A stretch of DNA of 64,000 bases from an uncultured Desulfosarcina sp. (GCF_963668215.1 NZ_OY764190.1:1798001-1862000), one strand, 5' to 3'; numbered from the stretch's first letter, positions 9,460 to 18,999 are shown. A program made the numbers and translations. Notes: a model not told the origin generated them from the letters alone.

Positions 9460-10332
9460 ATGACCGTTTCTTTCTGGATCATTATTGCTGTTTTTCTGGT
9501 GGCCGCCGGTGGGGGATGGCATCTCTTCCGCCTTCAGAATCGCAAGATTCGAAAACTCAAACGCTCCCTGCTGGAAGCCCATCACAAGACCCATCAGCAG
9601 CAGGAAACCCATACGGAAAGCCTAACCCATTGGGAGCAGACCGAAGAAAAACTGCGCGGCTTCCTCCAACTGATGGACACCCTGTTGAACACCATCCCCA
9701 ACCCCATCTATTACAAGGATGCCCAGGGCATTTACCAGGGCTGCAACCAGGTGTTCGCCAAGAAGGTGTTGGGCCTTACCCGCGATCGCATTATCGGCAA
9801 ACGCCCCCAGGAACTGACCGAGGCCATGCCCGCCGACCTGGCCGCCGTGTACCAGCGCGAAGAACATATCATGCTCGAAAAAGCCGGCTTCCATTCCTTC
9901 GAGGCCCCGGTGCAATGCGCCGACGGTCAGCGCCGCGATTTTCTATTCAGTCTGGCGCCAGTCCTGGACCGTGAGGGACGGGTAGACGGAAGCGTGGCCG
10001 TGCTTGCGGATCTGACCGAAAAGAACCGGGCCGCCCAGCATCGCATTCAAAAGGAAAAGCTGGAAGGCGTGCTGGAAACCGCCGGCGCCGTCTGCCACGA
10101 ATTCAACCAACCCCTGCAGGCCATTTCCGGCTACACGGAACTGATGGCCATGAAGCTGGACGGTCACGACGCCCGACCCTACATCGACAAGCTCACCGCC
10201 CAGATCGAACGCATGCGCGATATTACCGACAAGCTCCAGGGCGTCACCCGCTACGAGACCAAAGACTATGCCGGCAATACGAAAATCATCGACATCAACA
10301 AAGCGTCCAAGCCGCAAAAAACCATTGGCTGA
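9460..10332 (+). CDS. Membrane-anchored PAS protein with a HisKA domain but no ATPase domain
   Basis: It has 290 residues. One N-terminal membrane helix (residues 4-20) is followed by a coiled, basic linker, then a PAS domain (about 65-190) that begins LLNTIPNPIYYKDAQG. A dimerisation/phosphoacceptor domain carries the H-box histidine His213 in VCHEFNQPLQAISGYTELM. The protein stops at residue 290, only ~75 residues after the histidine, with no N, G1 or G2 boxes of the HATPase_c domain. The following sequence enters the next gene and shows no lost ATPase, so this looks like the natural end. It may be phosphorylated by another kinase or signal by interaction only. The start at 9460 lacks a strong ribosome site. 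Confidence 0.8.
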   Translation: MTVSFWIIIAVFLVAAGGGWHLFRLQNRKIRKLKRSLLEAHHKTHQQQETHTESLTHWEQTEEKLRGFLQLMDTLLNTIPNPIYYKDAQGIYQGCNQVFAKKVLGLTRDRIIGKRPQELTEAMPADLAAVYQREEHIMLEKAGFHSFEAPVQCADGQRRDFLFSLAPVLDREGRVDGSVAVLADLTEKNRAAQHRIQKEKLEGVLETAGAVCHEFNQPLQAISGYTELMAMKLDGHDARPYIDKLTAQIERMRDITDKLQGVTRYETKDYAGNTKIIDINKASKPQKTIG

Positions 10333-10338
10333 ACCGCC

Positions 10339-10725
10339 ATGATCGCTATCCTGGCAGCCAACTTCGTGGTGCTGGTTCATCTATCGTTCATTTTGTTCGT
10401 CGTCCTGGGCGGTATTCTTGCACTGCGGTGGCGCAAAATCGCTCTGGTGCATCTTCCCTGCGTTTTGTGGGGCGTGATGATCGAATGGGTCGGGTGGCTG
10501 TGCCCGTTGACGCCTTTGGAGTATCGCCTGCGGAGACTGGCCGGGGATGCCGGATACAGCGGGGGTTTTGTCGACCACTACATCATGCCGCTGGTCTATC
10601 CGGCGGGATTGACGCGAAACATGCAGATCGGACTTGGCGTCTTTGTTCTCGTGATGAATCTGCTCGTTTATGGCCGGGTGCTGATGGTTCAACAACAACG
10701 CAAAAAGAAGGCCTCAAACAGATAG
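10339..10725 (+). CDS. DUF2784 family small membrane protein
   Basis: This 128-residue protein has about four hydrophobic segments (roughly 5-27, 33-52, 83-95 and 96-116) and the DUF2784 pattern: an N-terminal FVVLVHLSFILFVVLGG, HLPCVLWGVMIEWVGWLCPLTPLE in the middle, and GGFVDHYIMPLVYPAGLTR before the last helix. It starts 6 bases after the preceding kinase-like gene, so the two probably share a transcript. Members of this family are inner-membrane proteins of unknown function. The C-terminal tail is basic (QQQRKKK) and should be cytoplasmic. Confidence 0.85.
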   Translation: MIAILAANFVVLVHLSFILFVVLGGILALRWRKIALVHLPCVLWGVMIEWVGWLCPLTPLEYRLRRLAGDAGYSGGFVDHYIMPLVYPAGLTRNMQIGLGVFVLVMNLLVYGRVLMVQQQRKKKASNR

Positions 10726-10842
10726 CAGCCGAACGATTGGATCCATGGGGCGTTTGCACCCTCCCGCATTCCCTACTGTTATGGAATGTTTTTTATGGAA
10801 CTGCCGTGCCTGCTGGGTGGTTCTTGCTAAAGGTATGCCCGA

Positions 10843-12123
10843 TTAGCCGAACACATACCGGAGTTGCTCCATGCGCTGGGGAATCTCCGCTAAAGCATCG
10901 TCCCTCATCCGCTCGTCGATCCCCAGATCCTCCATCGCTTGTGTGATCGTTTCCGGCGCGTCCAGGCCAAGGCCGAACCCGGCGGCCCTGGCCAGCAGGT
11001 CGGCCTGTTGAAGGATTTGAAGCGCTCGGGGCGTCGTTTCCGGGTCGTCCATGCGATGGTGTCGCCTAACCAGATTGGCAAAGGTTTCCGGGTAGCTCAT
11101 TTTTTCCAGAATGGCCGCCCCGAGCTGCTCGTGATGGCTTTTCATGGCTGCGTGCAGGTCATCCAGGTCCACTTCCTGGTTTCCCTTTTTCCGTTGCACC
11201 ATCTCACCGGCCACCTGGATCATCAGTAGCTTGCCGATGTCGTGCAGCAAGCCGATGGAAAAAATATCTTCCTCCACCTTCCATCCAAGCCGCTGCGCCA
11301 CCCAGTCCGCCGTGTGCGCACAGGCCAGAGAGTGCCACCAGAGCCTTTCGACCATCTCTTTGTACGGACGGTGGTTGGTGGCAAAATAGCCCCGGCAGCA
11401 GATGGACATGACCACTTCACGGGTCCGGTCAAGCCCCAGGCGGCTGGTGGCCTGGGTAAGGTTCGCACTCTTTTCTACGCCGCGGTAATAGGCCGAATTG
11501 GAGGCACGGATCAGTTTGATGGCCACCGCCAGGTCCTGCTGGAGCAGTTCCACAACGTCTTTGATCTCCGCGTTGCAATCGATCATCTGCCTTAACTTCA
11601 TGGCGATTTTCGGCGCCGGCGGCAGACTCGGATCTCCTTTTGCAATCTTTCGGTTGATTGTATCCAGAATGGCGGACATCTCGATGACGGTTACGGCAGG
11701 GGTGGAGCCTTCCGCTGATCCCGACCGGCTTTCCAGCAGGCCGTATTTTTTTATCTTGCCGAACAGCAGGTTTTTTTCCAAGGGTTTAGCGAGAAATTCA
11801 TCGGCACCCTTCATCAGGCAATCCGTCTTCAGTTGCCGTCCGGACAAGGCCGTGGTCACAAAAATGCGGGCCTTATTCTCCGTTGGCACCGCCAGCTGCG
11901 CCTCAATCTCTCTCAACGCCGTAAGTATCGAGGTTTCCTGGCTGTCCGTCGATTCGATATCGACCAATAGCAGCTCATACGGCTTGCCGGCCTCGATCGC
12001 TTTCCGGAAGGCGGTTTCCGCGGAGGAACCATCCTGGGCCTCGTCGCACCCCCCCATGCTTTGCAAAAGCAGTGTTGCATCGGCCTTGCTTGAAGGATCG
12101 CTGTCGGCAACCAATATTCGCAC
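10843..12123 (-). CDS. Response-regulator-like receiver fused to an HDOD domain
   Basis: This 426-residue protein has an N-terminal receiver-like domain (about 1-130, RILVADSD with a phosphoacceptor region LLLVDIES near residue 55 and a conserved-lysine region FLAKPLEK near 120). It is followed by an HDOD domain (about 165-400), seen in SLPPAPKIAMKLRQMI, ILLHDIGKLL-like SIGLLHDIGKLLMI and VRRHHRM. HDOD proteins are HD-GYP relatives that mostly act in signalling without proven enzyme activity. The HD-type residues (HDIGK) are visible here. The start is GTG with a GGAGC element just upstream. It is divergent from the sulfite reductase gene across a 324-base gap and has no partner kinase next to it. 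Confidence 0.85.
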   Translation of the reverse strand: MRILVADSDPSSKADATLLLQSMGGCDEAQDGSSAETAFRKAIEAGKPYELLLVDIESTDSQETSILTALREIEAQLAVPTENKARIFVTTALSGRQLKTDCLMKGADEFLAKPLEKNLLFGKIKKYGLLESRSGSAEGSTPAVTVIEMSAILDTINRKIAKGDPSLPPAPKIAMKLRQMIDCNAEIKDVVELLQQDLAVAIKLIRASNSAYYRGVEKSANLTQATSRLGLDRTREVVMSICCRGYFATNHRPYKEMVERLWWHSLACAHTADWVAQRLGWKVEEDIFSIGLLHDIGKLLMIQVAGEMVQRKKGNQEVDLDDLHAAMKSHHEQLGAAILEKMSYPETFANLVRRHHRMDDPETTPRALQILQQADLLARAAGFGLGLDAPETITQAMEDLGIDERMRDDALAEIPQRMEQLRYVFG

Positions 12124-12447
12124 GGTCTGCTCCAGTGGTTAAAATTTAACGCATTCCCCTCGTGCTGACCGAAACGGTAAACCAAGCCTTGAATCCCGTC
12201 AGCGAAAAACTGTTTATAATCACATTGTACGGTCAATTCAAGGTTTTCGGCGGTTTTTATTTTCAAATAGCAAGACCTCCAGGAGCGTGATCCGACTCCT
12301 GATGGGCGAAGATGGCCCGGTACGTGAACCTTGACATCATCGATCCGTTTTTGGCAAAAATCCTTTAAAAATATGAACAGGAGCACTTAACCAACACGAT
12401 CCGAATCTTGCAAAACCATTCACAGACAACTCAATAGGAGAGCCAAA
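12124..12447. other. Divergent intergenic region
   Basis: It separates the minus-strand REC-HDOD gene from the plus-strand sulfite reductase gene, so it should hold promoters for both. A TTGACA occurs at 12331-12336, but no good -10 sits 16-18 bases downstream. No repeats, RNA genes or further coding sequence are evident. Confidence 0.35.
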
Positions 12448-13104
12448 ATGTTGAAATTAGGAGAAAAAGGCGCCATTTTGCAGCGAGACAAACAGACCTA
12501 TGCCATCGCCCCGCACATTCCCTGTGGCGTGGTCACTCCCCAGTTGTTGCGCACCATCGCCGATGTGGCTGAAAAATACGAAGCCCAGGCCATAAAGATC
12601 ACCGGTGCCACCCGGGTGGCGATCGTGGGATTGAAGGAAGAAGACATCGATGCGGCCTGGAACGAATTGCAGCTGGAAAAAGGTGCCGCAGTTGGCCTGT
12701 GCGTACGCAGTGTGCGGGCCTGTCCGGGAACCACGTTCTGCCGGCTGGGCAAACAGGACGCCCTTGGCATCGGCATGCAGTTGGACAAAAAATACCACAG
12801 CCTGCTGCTGCCGGGAAAATTCAAAATGGCCGTATCCGGCTGCCACTTGAGCTGCGCTGAATCCTGGGTGCGGGACATCGGCCTGATCGGCCAGAAAGAG
12901 GGTTGGCAGATGGTGGTCGGCGGCAACGTCGGGGCGGCGCCTCGAATTGCCCAGGAACTGGCGGTGGGGCTGGACGACAAGCAGGTTCTGGAAGCCGTGG
13001 AAAAAACCGTGCAATGCTACCGCGACGTGGCCAACAAGGGCGAACGGCTGGGTAAGACCATCGACCGACTGGGACTGGAGCCCTTCATCGAAGCCCTGTC
13101 CTGA
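12448..13104 (+). CDS. Small siroheme/4Fe-4S 'assimilatory-type' sulfite reductase
   Basis: The 218-residue protein has a ferredoxin-like half domain followed by the siroheme and 4Fe-4S domain of nitrite/sulfite reductases. Cys92, Cys98, Cys132 and Cys136 form the Cx5C-xn-Cx3C cluster (CPGTTFC and SGCHLSCAESW). Size and motif layout match the low-molecular-weight sulfite reductase (about 24 kDa, also called P590) of sulfate reducers such as Desulfovibrio vulgaris. It could reduce sulfite or nitrite in the cytoplasm, but the physiological role of these enzymes is debated. It is monocistronic, with a strong AGGAGA ribosome site and a terminator downstream. It is half the length of a CysI or NirA protein and has only one repeat, as is typical for this family. 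Confidence 0.85.
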   Translation: MLKLGEKGAILQRDKQTYAIAPHIPCGVVTPQLLRTIADVAEKYEAQAIKITGATRVAIVGLKEEDIDAAWNELQLEKGAAVGLCVRSVRACPGTTFCRLGKQDALGIGMQLDKKYHSLLLPGKFKMAVSGCHLSCAESWVRDIGLIGQKEGWQMVVGGNVGAAPRIAQELAVGLDDKQVLEAVEKTVQCYRDVANKGERLGKTIDRLGLEPFIEALS

Positions 13105-13144
13105 AACGCCATATCGGAAAATACCTGGCGACAAGCGCACAAAC

Positions 13145-13188
13145 AAAAAAGGGGAAATCGCATTTGGTTTGCGATCTCCCCTTTTTTG
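13145..13188. terminator. Bidirectional rho-independent terminator
   Basis: A 12-base stem, GGGGAAATCGCA (13152-13163) with TGCGATCTCCCC (13171-13182), has one mismatch and a 7-base loop. It is flanked by a run of A on the left and a run of T on the right, so it can stop transcripts from the sulfite reductase gene and from the opposite small PEP-CTERM gene. Confidence 0.85.
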
Positions 13189-13278
13189 TTGGAGGGTTTT
13201 TTATGCCGGCAGATCGATGGCCGTTTCTGCCTTGAATGGAAAATAAGCGCTGCGATGGATCAATTCAAGGCAACCTTT

Positions 13279-13467
13279 TCAAATTCTTCTCAGGCTGCTG
13301 CCAAAAACCATGAGTCCGGCACCGAAAAGAATCATGTTAACGGGCTCGGACAGCATGTTCATCGGCAACGCGCCGGAGCCGATAAAATCGGCGAAGGCAC
13401 CGGCATTGAGCAATGGAAAAACGACCAGTACAAGGATCAGGGCAATCAGCACGGCTGTCTTTTTCAC
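13279..13467 (-). CDS. Tiny predicted secreted protein with a PEP-CTERM-like C-terminus
   Basis: This 62-residue peptide starts at GTG 13467, 8 bases after a GGGAG ribosome site on the minus strand. It consists almost only of an N-terminal signal-peptide-like helix (KKTAVLIALILVLVVFPLL), a short linker, and a C-terminal SEPVNMILFGAGLMVFG followed by SSLRRI. That tail matches the PEP-CTERM pattern: a Pro-containing motif (here SEP rather than PEP), a hydrophobic helix, then arginines. PEP-CTERM tails are cut and sorted by exosortase in exopolysaccharide-producing Gram-negatives. After removal of both ends little mature protein would remain, about 12-15 residues. The longer upstream frame (to 13644) has no ribosome site or family signal. 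No exosortase gene lies in this window. Confidence 0.6.
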   Translation of the reverse strand: MKKTAVLIALILVLVVFPLLNAGAFADFIGSGALPMNMLSEPVNMILFGAGLMVFGSSLRRI

Positions 13468-13734
13468 GATTATCACTCCCGCTATGATCAAGTTGAATCG
13501 ATTGTCTGTTTGGTTTGGAATTTCCAGCTTCCTTTCCGGCAATAGAGCAAAGGAAATGCCAAGGTCGGTCGCACCTAGAAAAAATAGGCTCATAAAATTA
13601 AATTTACCATTTAATTCAGTAAGATAAACGGCCAGTTGGATCAACGGGAAAACCGAGAAAAACGAAGGTTCAGAACGAAGGCCCCCAGGAAATATGGGGA
13701 GAACTTCTCAGGAATAGAGAAATTGTGAAAATAT

Positions 13735-14808
13735 TTACATAGTATGCGTTGGCTGGCTTGGTTTTCCGCCCAACTGACCGCAAGCCGCCATGATGGACCC
13801 GCCTTTTTCTCCCCGCCGCCTGACGAAGATCTTCTCCGCCACCAGCCAGGAACGAAACTGCTCATAGGCTTCCGGGGAAGGCGCATGCAGGTCGGAACCG
13901 GGCGTCGGGTTGTAAGCGATCAGGTTCAGTTTGACGCGCAGGGGCGCAAGATAGCGGGCCAGGGCGCGGGCGTGCTCCGGACGGTCGTTGATGCCCTGGA
14001 TTAATACATACTCCATGAAGAATGCGGATTTTTTTCTCAACGGGTAGGTGAGCAGTGCTGCCTTCAGGGCGGCCATGGGATTGTTCCGGTTCACCGGCAT
14101 GATCCGGGAGCGGATCTCATCGTCAGGGGCGTTGAGAGATACGGCCAGGTTGACCGGCCCGTCCTCCAGCCGGGCAAGGCGGTTGATGCCGTCGATAAGG
14201 CCCGCCGTGGAAACCGTCATGTACCGTCGGGCGATGTCCATCCCGCGCTGATCCTCAAGCACCCGGATCGCCTGGACCACGTTGTCCAGGTTGTCCAGCG
14301 GCTCTCCCATGCCCATGAAAACCACATTGCGCACGTCAACGCCGAGCCCGTGCCGGGCGGCGAAAACCTGCGCCACGATTTCCCCCGCATCCAGGTTGCG
14401 GATCAGCCCCATCTTGCCGGTCCGGCAGAAACGGCAGCCCATGCGGCAGCCGACCTGGGAGGAAACGCACAGGGTATGGCGCCGGTGCATGGGGATGATC
14501 ACCGATTCGATATCCAGGCCGTCGGCCAGCCGGGTGACGAATTTAACCACCCCGCCGTCGTCGACCCGTTTCACCACCTTGCCCCGCACCGGCCCGCCAT
14601 CGGCTGCCAACGGATCGAGCCACTCGGGAAAACGCCCCGCGGTGTCCAGGCCCCCCGGATCGGCGATGCCGTCTTTCATGATCCGGCGGTATACCGGACT
14701 GCTGTAATGGGCCGTTTTGCCGTACCGCTGGAAAGCGGTCTCCACGAACTGATCGTGGGTAAGGGAAAAAGGGTCCAACAGCCGGTTGTGCCGGATAGCG
14801 GTATTCAT
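13735..14808 (-). CDS. rlmN: RlmN/Cfr-family 23S rRNA (adenine-C2) methyltransferase
   Basis: This 357-residue radical SAM enzyme would methylate A2503 of 23S rRNA (and tRNA, in some bacteria). The 4Fe-4S cysteines are Cys121, Cys125 and Cys128 (CRMGCRFC, spacing Cx3Cx2C). The SAM-binding GMGEPLDN is at about 165, and Cys343 in IMAACGQLGG supplies the methyl-accepting cysteine at the C-terminus. An N-terminal accessory domain (1-90) precedes the barrel. The protein lacks anything that clearly separates RlmN from Cfr, but its setting is ordinary chromosomal. It is followed by no partner gene. The ATG at 14808 fits the family length. Confidence 0.85.
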   Translation of the reverse strand: MNTAIRHNRLLDPFSLTHDQFVETAFQRYGKTAHYSSPVYRRIMKDGIADPGGLDTAGRFPEWLDPLAADGGPVRGKVVKRVDDGGVVKFVTRLADGLDIESVIIPMHRRHTLCVSSQVGCRMGCRFCRTGKMGLIRNLDAGEIVAQVFAARHGLGVDVRNVVFMGMGEPLDNLDNVVQAIRVLEDQRGMDIARRYMTVSTAGLIDGINRLARLEDGPVNLAVSLNAPDDEIRSRIMPVNRNNPMAALKAALLTYPLRKKSAFFMEYVLIQGINDRPEHARALARYLAPLRVKLNLIAYNPTPGSDLHAPSPEAYEQFRSWLVAEKIFVRRRGEKGGSIMAACGQLGGKPSQPTHTM

Positions 14809-14917
14809 GCACGCCCCTCAATATGTTTTTCATTTCAGTCGTAAATATGATAAACAACCTGCTTTCGAAAAAAGCAGTTAAACAATAACCATTTAAAATT
14901 AATAGCGAAAGTGAAAA

Positions 14918-16198
14918 ATGAGATCCAACGATGTTGCTGCGATTGTTCTGATCCTGGTTTTAGCGATTCCCTCAGTCTGTTTCGGAAGCGGTTTTTACAC
15001 GGCCGACCAAAGCGCCAAGGCAACCGGCTTGGGAACGGCGAATGTCGCTTCCGTCGATGACGCCTCCGCCGCCTACTTCAACCCGGCCGCCCTGGTCGAT
15101 CTGGATGGCGCCAATATTACGGGCGGTGTAGCCGTTTATGACATCACCGGCCAGTTCAAGAGCGACAACGGCACCAACGCCCAACTGGAAGACTCCCTGA
15201 TCCCCTTGCCATACCTGCATGCAGCAGTTAAAACCAGCGAAAAAACAGCCATCGGCCTGGCCGTTGTCAGCGATTTCGGTCTGGCAACCGACTGGGAAGA
15301 CGATTGGGAGGGGCGGTTCATTACCGGAGCAACCTACGCCGAGTCCCAGGCGATTACCATAAATCCCGTTTTCGCCTATAAAATCTCGCAACGCTTGAGT
15401 GTGGCTGCGGGTCCCATTTTGCGATACTTTTCCTTCGACCTGCAAAACCAGGTTCCCAATCTTCTCGGCGGATACGGGGTTGGACCCGCCGTTGCCGAAA
15501 CCGGATCACAGGTGGAAGGGGAGGACTGGGGCTATGGCTTTTCCGTTGCCCTGAAGGCGCAGCTCACCGAGGCAATCCATTTCGGCGTCTCTTACCGGAG
15601 CAAGACGGAGCACACCCTCTCCGGCGACTTTACCATCGACGACCAGGGCGTCAACGGCTACACGAACTGCCCCATAGAAGCCGAGGTCACCCTGCCCGCC
15701 TATGCGGATATCGGCCTGTCCTGGCATCGGGACCGCTGGACCGTCTCGGCGGCGGTGTTGTGGACCCAGTGGTCCGACTACGACGAACTGAAGGTTACTT
15801 TCGGACAAACCCAGGGCGTTGCCGGCCTGAACCAGACGGACGGCTATACGATGACCACCTCCTGGGACGACACCTGGACGTACAAACTGGGCGTCGAATA
15901 TGCCCTCAACCCGACCTGGAGTTTGCGCGGCGGCATCATTTACGATCCGACGCCCGTTCCGGACGACACCCTGGACCCGCTGGTTCCCGTTGGAGATCGA
16001 CTTGATTTTACCTTCGGTCTGGGGTTTGATAGGGGGGCTTGGCACATCGATGCGGCCTATCTTCTGGTTACCAGCGAAAACCGCCGCTTCGACAACGCCA
16101 ATGGTGATTTCAGTGCTTGGGGCATGCAATCGGTCTCCGGGGAATTCGAGGATTTCGTCACCCATGCCCTGGCGATCAGTGCGAGTTACCGCTTCTAA
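14918..16198 (+). CDS. OmpP1/FadL family outer membrane transporter
   Basis: This 426-residue protein begins with a signal peptide ([19 protein letters not shown], cleavage near VCFGSG). The mature start, [20 protein letters not shown] with [13 protein letters not shown], is typical of the FadL/OmpP1 family: N-terminal hatch, NPA motif, then 14-stranded beta barrel. The barrel strands show alternating pattern and it ends with an aromatic residue (SASYRF), as outer membrane proteins do. Relatives import long-chain fatty acids, aromatics or other hydrophobic compounds. The substrate here cannot be told. It precedes glnS by 14 bases after its stop, so glnS could be read through from it, though they are functionally unrelated. 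Confidence 0.87.
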   Translation: MRSNDVAAIVLILVLAIPSVCFGSGFYTADQSAKATGLGTANVASVDDASAAYFNPAALVDLDGANITGGVAVYDITGQFKSDNGTNAQLEDSLIPLPYLHAAVKTSEKTAIGLAVVSDFGLATDWEDDWEGRFITGATYAESQAITINPVFAYKISQRLSVAAGPILRYFSFDLQNQVPNLLGGYGVGPAVAETGSQVEGEDWGYGFSVALKAQLTEAIHFGVSYRSKTEHTLSGDFTIDDQGVNGYTNCPIEAEVTLPAYADIGLSWHRDRWTVSAAVLWTQWSDYDELKVTFGQTQGVAGLNQTDGYTMTTSWDDTWTYKLGVEYALNPTWSLRGGIIYDPTPVPDDTLDPLVPVGDRLDFTFGLGFDRGAWHIDAAYLLVTSENRRFDNANGDFSAWGMQSVSGEFEDFVTHALAISASYRF

Positions 16199-16212
16199 AT
16201 AGAGGAAAAATC

Positions 16213-17910
16213 ATGACCGAAAATGCAACCACACCAGCCGGCAACTTCATCACCGCCATCATCGAAGCGGATCTCGCTGCCAACAAGAACGACGGCAAGG
16301 TGGCTACCCGCTTTCCCCCGGAGCCCAACGGTTACCTGCACCTCGGCCATGCCAAGTCCATCTGCCTGAATTTCGGGGTGGCCAAGACCTACAACGGCAC
16401 CTGCAACCTGCGCTTCGACGACACCAACCCCACCAAGGAAGATGTCGAATATGTGGATGCCATCATGAAGGACGTTCGCTGGCTGGGATTCGACTGGGAA
16501 GAGCGCCTGCATTACGCCTCGGACTATTTCGAACAGCTTTATGAGTTCGCCCTGCAGCTCATCCGGTCCGGCAAGGCCTATGTGGATGATTTAAACGCCG
16601 ACGAAATCCGGGAATACCGGGGCACCCTGACCGAGCCGGGCAAAGAAAGCCCCTGGCGCAACCGCAGCATCGAAGAGAATCTGGATCTGTTCAAACGTAT
16701 GCGGGCCGGCGAATTCGAGGACGGCTCCCGGGTGCTGCGGGCCAAGATCGACATGGCCCACCCGAACCTGATCATGCGGGACCCCACCTTGTACCGCATC
16801 CGCAAGGCCCACCATCACCGTACCGACGACAAGTGGTGCATCTACCCCATGTACGACTTCACCCACTGCCTGTCGGACAGCATCGAGGGCATCACCCACA
16901 GCCTCTGCACCCTGGAATTCGAAAACAATCGGGCCCTGTACGATTGGGTGCTGGACAATGTCGAGGCACCCTGCCATCCCCAGCAGATCGAATTCGCCCG
17001 GCTGAACCTGAGCTACACGGTGCTGAGCAAGCGCAAGCTGATCCAGCTGGTGGATGAAGGCCAGGTCAGCGGATGGGACGATCCGCGTATGCCCACCATC
17101 TGCGGCATACGGCGCCGAGGCTTCACGCCCGAGGCCCTGCGTAACTTCTGCGATCGCATCGGCCTGGCCAAGCGCGACAGCGTGGTGGACGTGGCCCTTT
17201 TGGAGTTTAGCGTCCGCGAGGATCTGAACAAGCGGGCCCCCCGGGTCATGGGCGTGCTGCGGCCGCTCAAGGTGGTCATCGAAAACTACCCCGAAGGCCA
17301 GGTAGACGAACTCGACGCCATCAACAATCCCGAAGATCCGGATGCCGGCACGCGCAAAGTCCCTTTTTCCCGTGAAATCTACATCGAACGTGACGATTTC
17401 ATGGAAAACCCGCCCAAGAAATTCTTCCGCCTGGGTCCGGGCCGCGAAGTGCGACTGCGCTACGCCTTTTTCGTCACCTGCACCGATGTGATCAAAGACG
17501 AAAAAACCGGCGAAGTAATCGAGCTGCGCTGCACCTACGACCCGGCCACCCGCGGCGGCGACGCCCCGGACGGCCGCAAGGTCAAGGCCACCCTGCACTG
17601 GGTCTCGGCCGCCCACGCCGTGGATGCCGAGGTGCGGCTTTATGACCGGCTCTTCGACAAACCCAACCCGGACGAGAAGGTGGACGGCAAGACTTACAAG
17701 GACTTCATCAACCCCGATGCCCTGGAAGTCTTAAAGGGCTGCAAACTGGAGCCCTGCCTGGCCGATGTGGAGCCGGGTTATTTCTGCCAGTTCGAACGTC
17801 TGGGGTACTTTTGCGTGGACAGCAGGGACTCGGCGCCCGGCGCCCTGGTGTTCAACCGTACCGTCACCTTGCGCGACGCCTGGGCCAAGCTGCAGAAGAA
17901 AGGAAAATAA
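16213..17910 (+). CDS. glnS: Glutaminyl-tRNA synthetase
   Basis: It charges tRNA-Gln with glutamine. The 565-residue protein has the class I signature HLGH (residues 43-46) in [16 protein letters not shown], the typical [11 protein letters not shown] stretch, and a KMSKS-like VLSKRKL in the region around residue 270. The C-terminal anticodon-binding beta-barrels follow. The ATG at 16213 has an AGAGGA ribosome site just before it, and upstream in-frame codons belong to the FadL gene tail. Presence of GlnS suggests that Gln-tRNA is made directly rather than only through transamidation. Confidence 0.96.
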   Translation: MTENATTPAGNFITAIIEADLAANKNDGKVATRFPPEPNGYLHLGHAKSICLNFGVAKTYNGTCNLRFDDTNPTKEDVEYVDAIMKDVRWLGFDWEERLHYASDYFEQLYEFALQLIRSGKAYVDDLNADEIREYRGTLTEPGKESPWRNRSIEENLDLFKRMRAGEFEDGSRVLRAKIDMAHPNLIMRDPTLYRIRKAHHHRTDDKWCIYPMYDFTHCLSDSIEGITHSLCTLEFENNRALYDWVLDNVEAPCHPQQIEFARLNLSYTVLSKRKLIQLVDEGQVSGWDDPRMPTICGIRRRGFTPEALRNFCDRIGLAKRDSVVDVALLEFSVREDLNKRAPRVMGVLRPLKVVIENYPEGQVDELDAINNPEDPDAGTRKVPFSREIYIERDDFMENPPKKFFRLGPGREVRLRYAFFVTCTDVIKDEKTGEVIELRCTYDPATRGGDAPDGRKVKATLHWVSAAHAVDAEVRLYDRLFDKPNPDEKVDGKTYKDFINPDALEVLKGCKLEPCLADVEPGYFCQFERLGYFCVDSRDSAPGALVFNRTVTLRDAWAKLQKKGK

Positions 17911-17988
17911 GACCACCTTGATAGACAACGCATTGACCGTCAAAATCAAGGTGCCGATGACAGAGAAAACCGAGGCCCAGGCTCAAGC

Positions 17989-18999
17989 ATGAACGTCATG
18001 GATGAGAATCGCCAGATTGAAATATACCTTACGGAAGACGGCCAAACCGAAATTCAGGTCCGCCTCAGGCAGGAGTCCTTGTGGCTGTCGCAGGCGCAAA
18101 TGGCTGAACTGTTTGACAAGGACTCGGACACCATTGGTCTCCATCTAAAAAACATATATAAATCCGGAGAGTTGGACGAAAAGGCAACTACCGAGGAATC
18201 CTCGGTAGTTCGTCAAGAGGGAAAACGCCGGGTCCGTCGCAGTATCAAATTTTATAATCTGGATGCTATTATTTCAGTTGGATACAGGGTAAATTCGAAA
18301 AAAGGGACCCGATTTCGGATTTGGGCTACCCAGCGTTTGCGCGAGTATCTGGTCCAGGGTTACAGCATCAACCGCCAACGCTTCGAACAAAATGCTGCCG
18401 AGCTGCAGCAGGCCCTGGCGCTTATCCGAAAAGCCGCCCGGTCACCTGCCCTGGAAACGGAAATGGGGCGGGGGCTGGTGGATATTATCAGCCGTTACAC
18501 CCAGACATTTCTCTGGTTGCAACGCTACGACGATGGCCTGCTGGAGGAACCGGACGGTCAAGCCGGAGGTGCTTTGCCGTCGTCTGAACAAGCCATGGCA
18601 TCCATTAGTGATTTGAAACAACAGCTTGTCGCCCGTGGTGAGGCCACGGGACTGTTTGCCCAGCTCCGGGAAGTTGATGGCCTATCCGGTATTTTTGGAA
18701 ACCTTGAACAAACCGTATTCGGCGATCCTGCTTACCCGACCATTGAAAGCAAAGCCGCCCATTTACTCTATTTCATCGTCAAAAACCATCCCTTTAGCGA
18801 CGGCAATAAGCGGATCGGCGCCTTTCTTTTTGTTGATTTTCTGAATCGGAACGCTCGCCTGTTTGCAGAAAAAGATCAACCGGTGATCAACGATACCGGC
18901 CTGGCCGCGTTGACCCTGTTGGTGGCGGAATCCGCCCCCAGGCAAAAGGAAACCCTGATCAAACTGATTATGAACCTGTTGTGTGCGGAAAACAGATAA
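17989..18999 (+). CDS. RhuM-Fic fusion protein
   Basis: This 336-residue protein joins an N-terminal RhuM-type domain (about 10-150: IEIYLTEDGQTEIQVRLRQE, LWLSQAQMAELFDKD, and FYNLDAIISVGYRVNSKKG) to a C-terminal Fic domain. The Fic motif HPFSDGNKRIGAFLF begins at His267. All residues of the HPFx(D/E)GNxR motif are intact, so the protein should be able to transfer a nucleotide (AMP) or similar group to a target. It may work as a toxin or a regulator. No antitoxin-like small gene is seen on either side. Relatives are often annotated as virulence RhuM proteins or Fic/DOC proteins. A GC content below its neighbours in parts hints at transfer. Start choice between codons 17989 and 17998 is open. 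Confidence 0.85.
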   Translation: MNVMDENRQIEIYLTEDGQTEIQVRLRQESLWLSQAQMAELFDKDSDTIGLHLKNIYKSGELDEKATTEESSVVRQEGKRRVRRSIKFYNLDAIISVGYRVNSKKGTRFRIWATQRLREYLVQGYSINRQRFEQNAAELQQALALIRKAARSPALETEMGRGLVDIISRYTQTFLWLQRYDDGLLEEPDGQAGGALPSSEQAMASISDLKQQLVARGEATGLFAQLREVDGLSGIFGNLEQTVFGDPAYPTIESKAAHLLYFIVKNHPFSDGNKRIGAFLFVDFLNRNARLFAEKDQPVINDTGLAALTLLVAESAPRQKETLIKLIMNLLCAENR

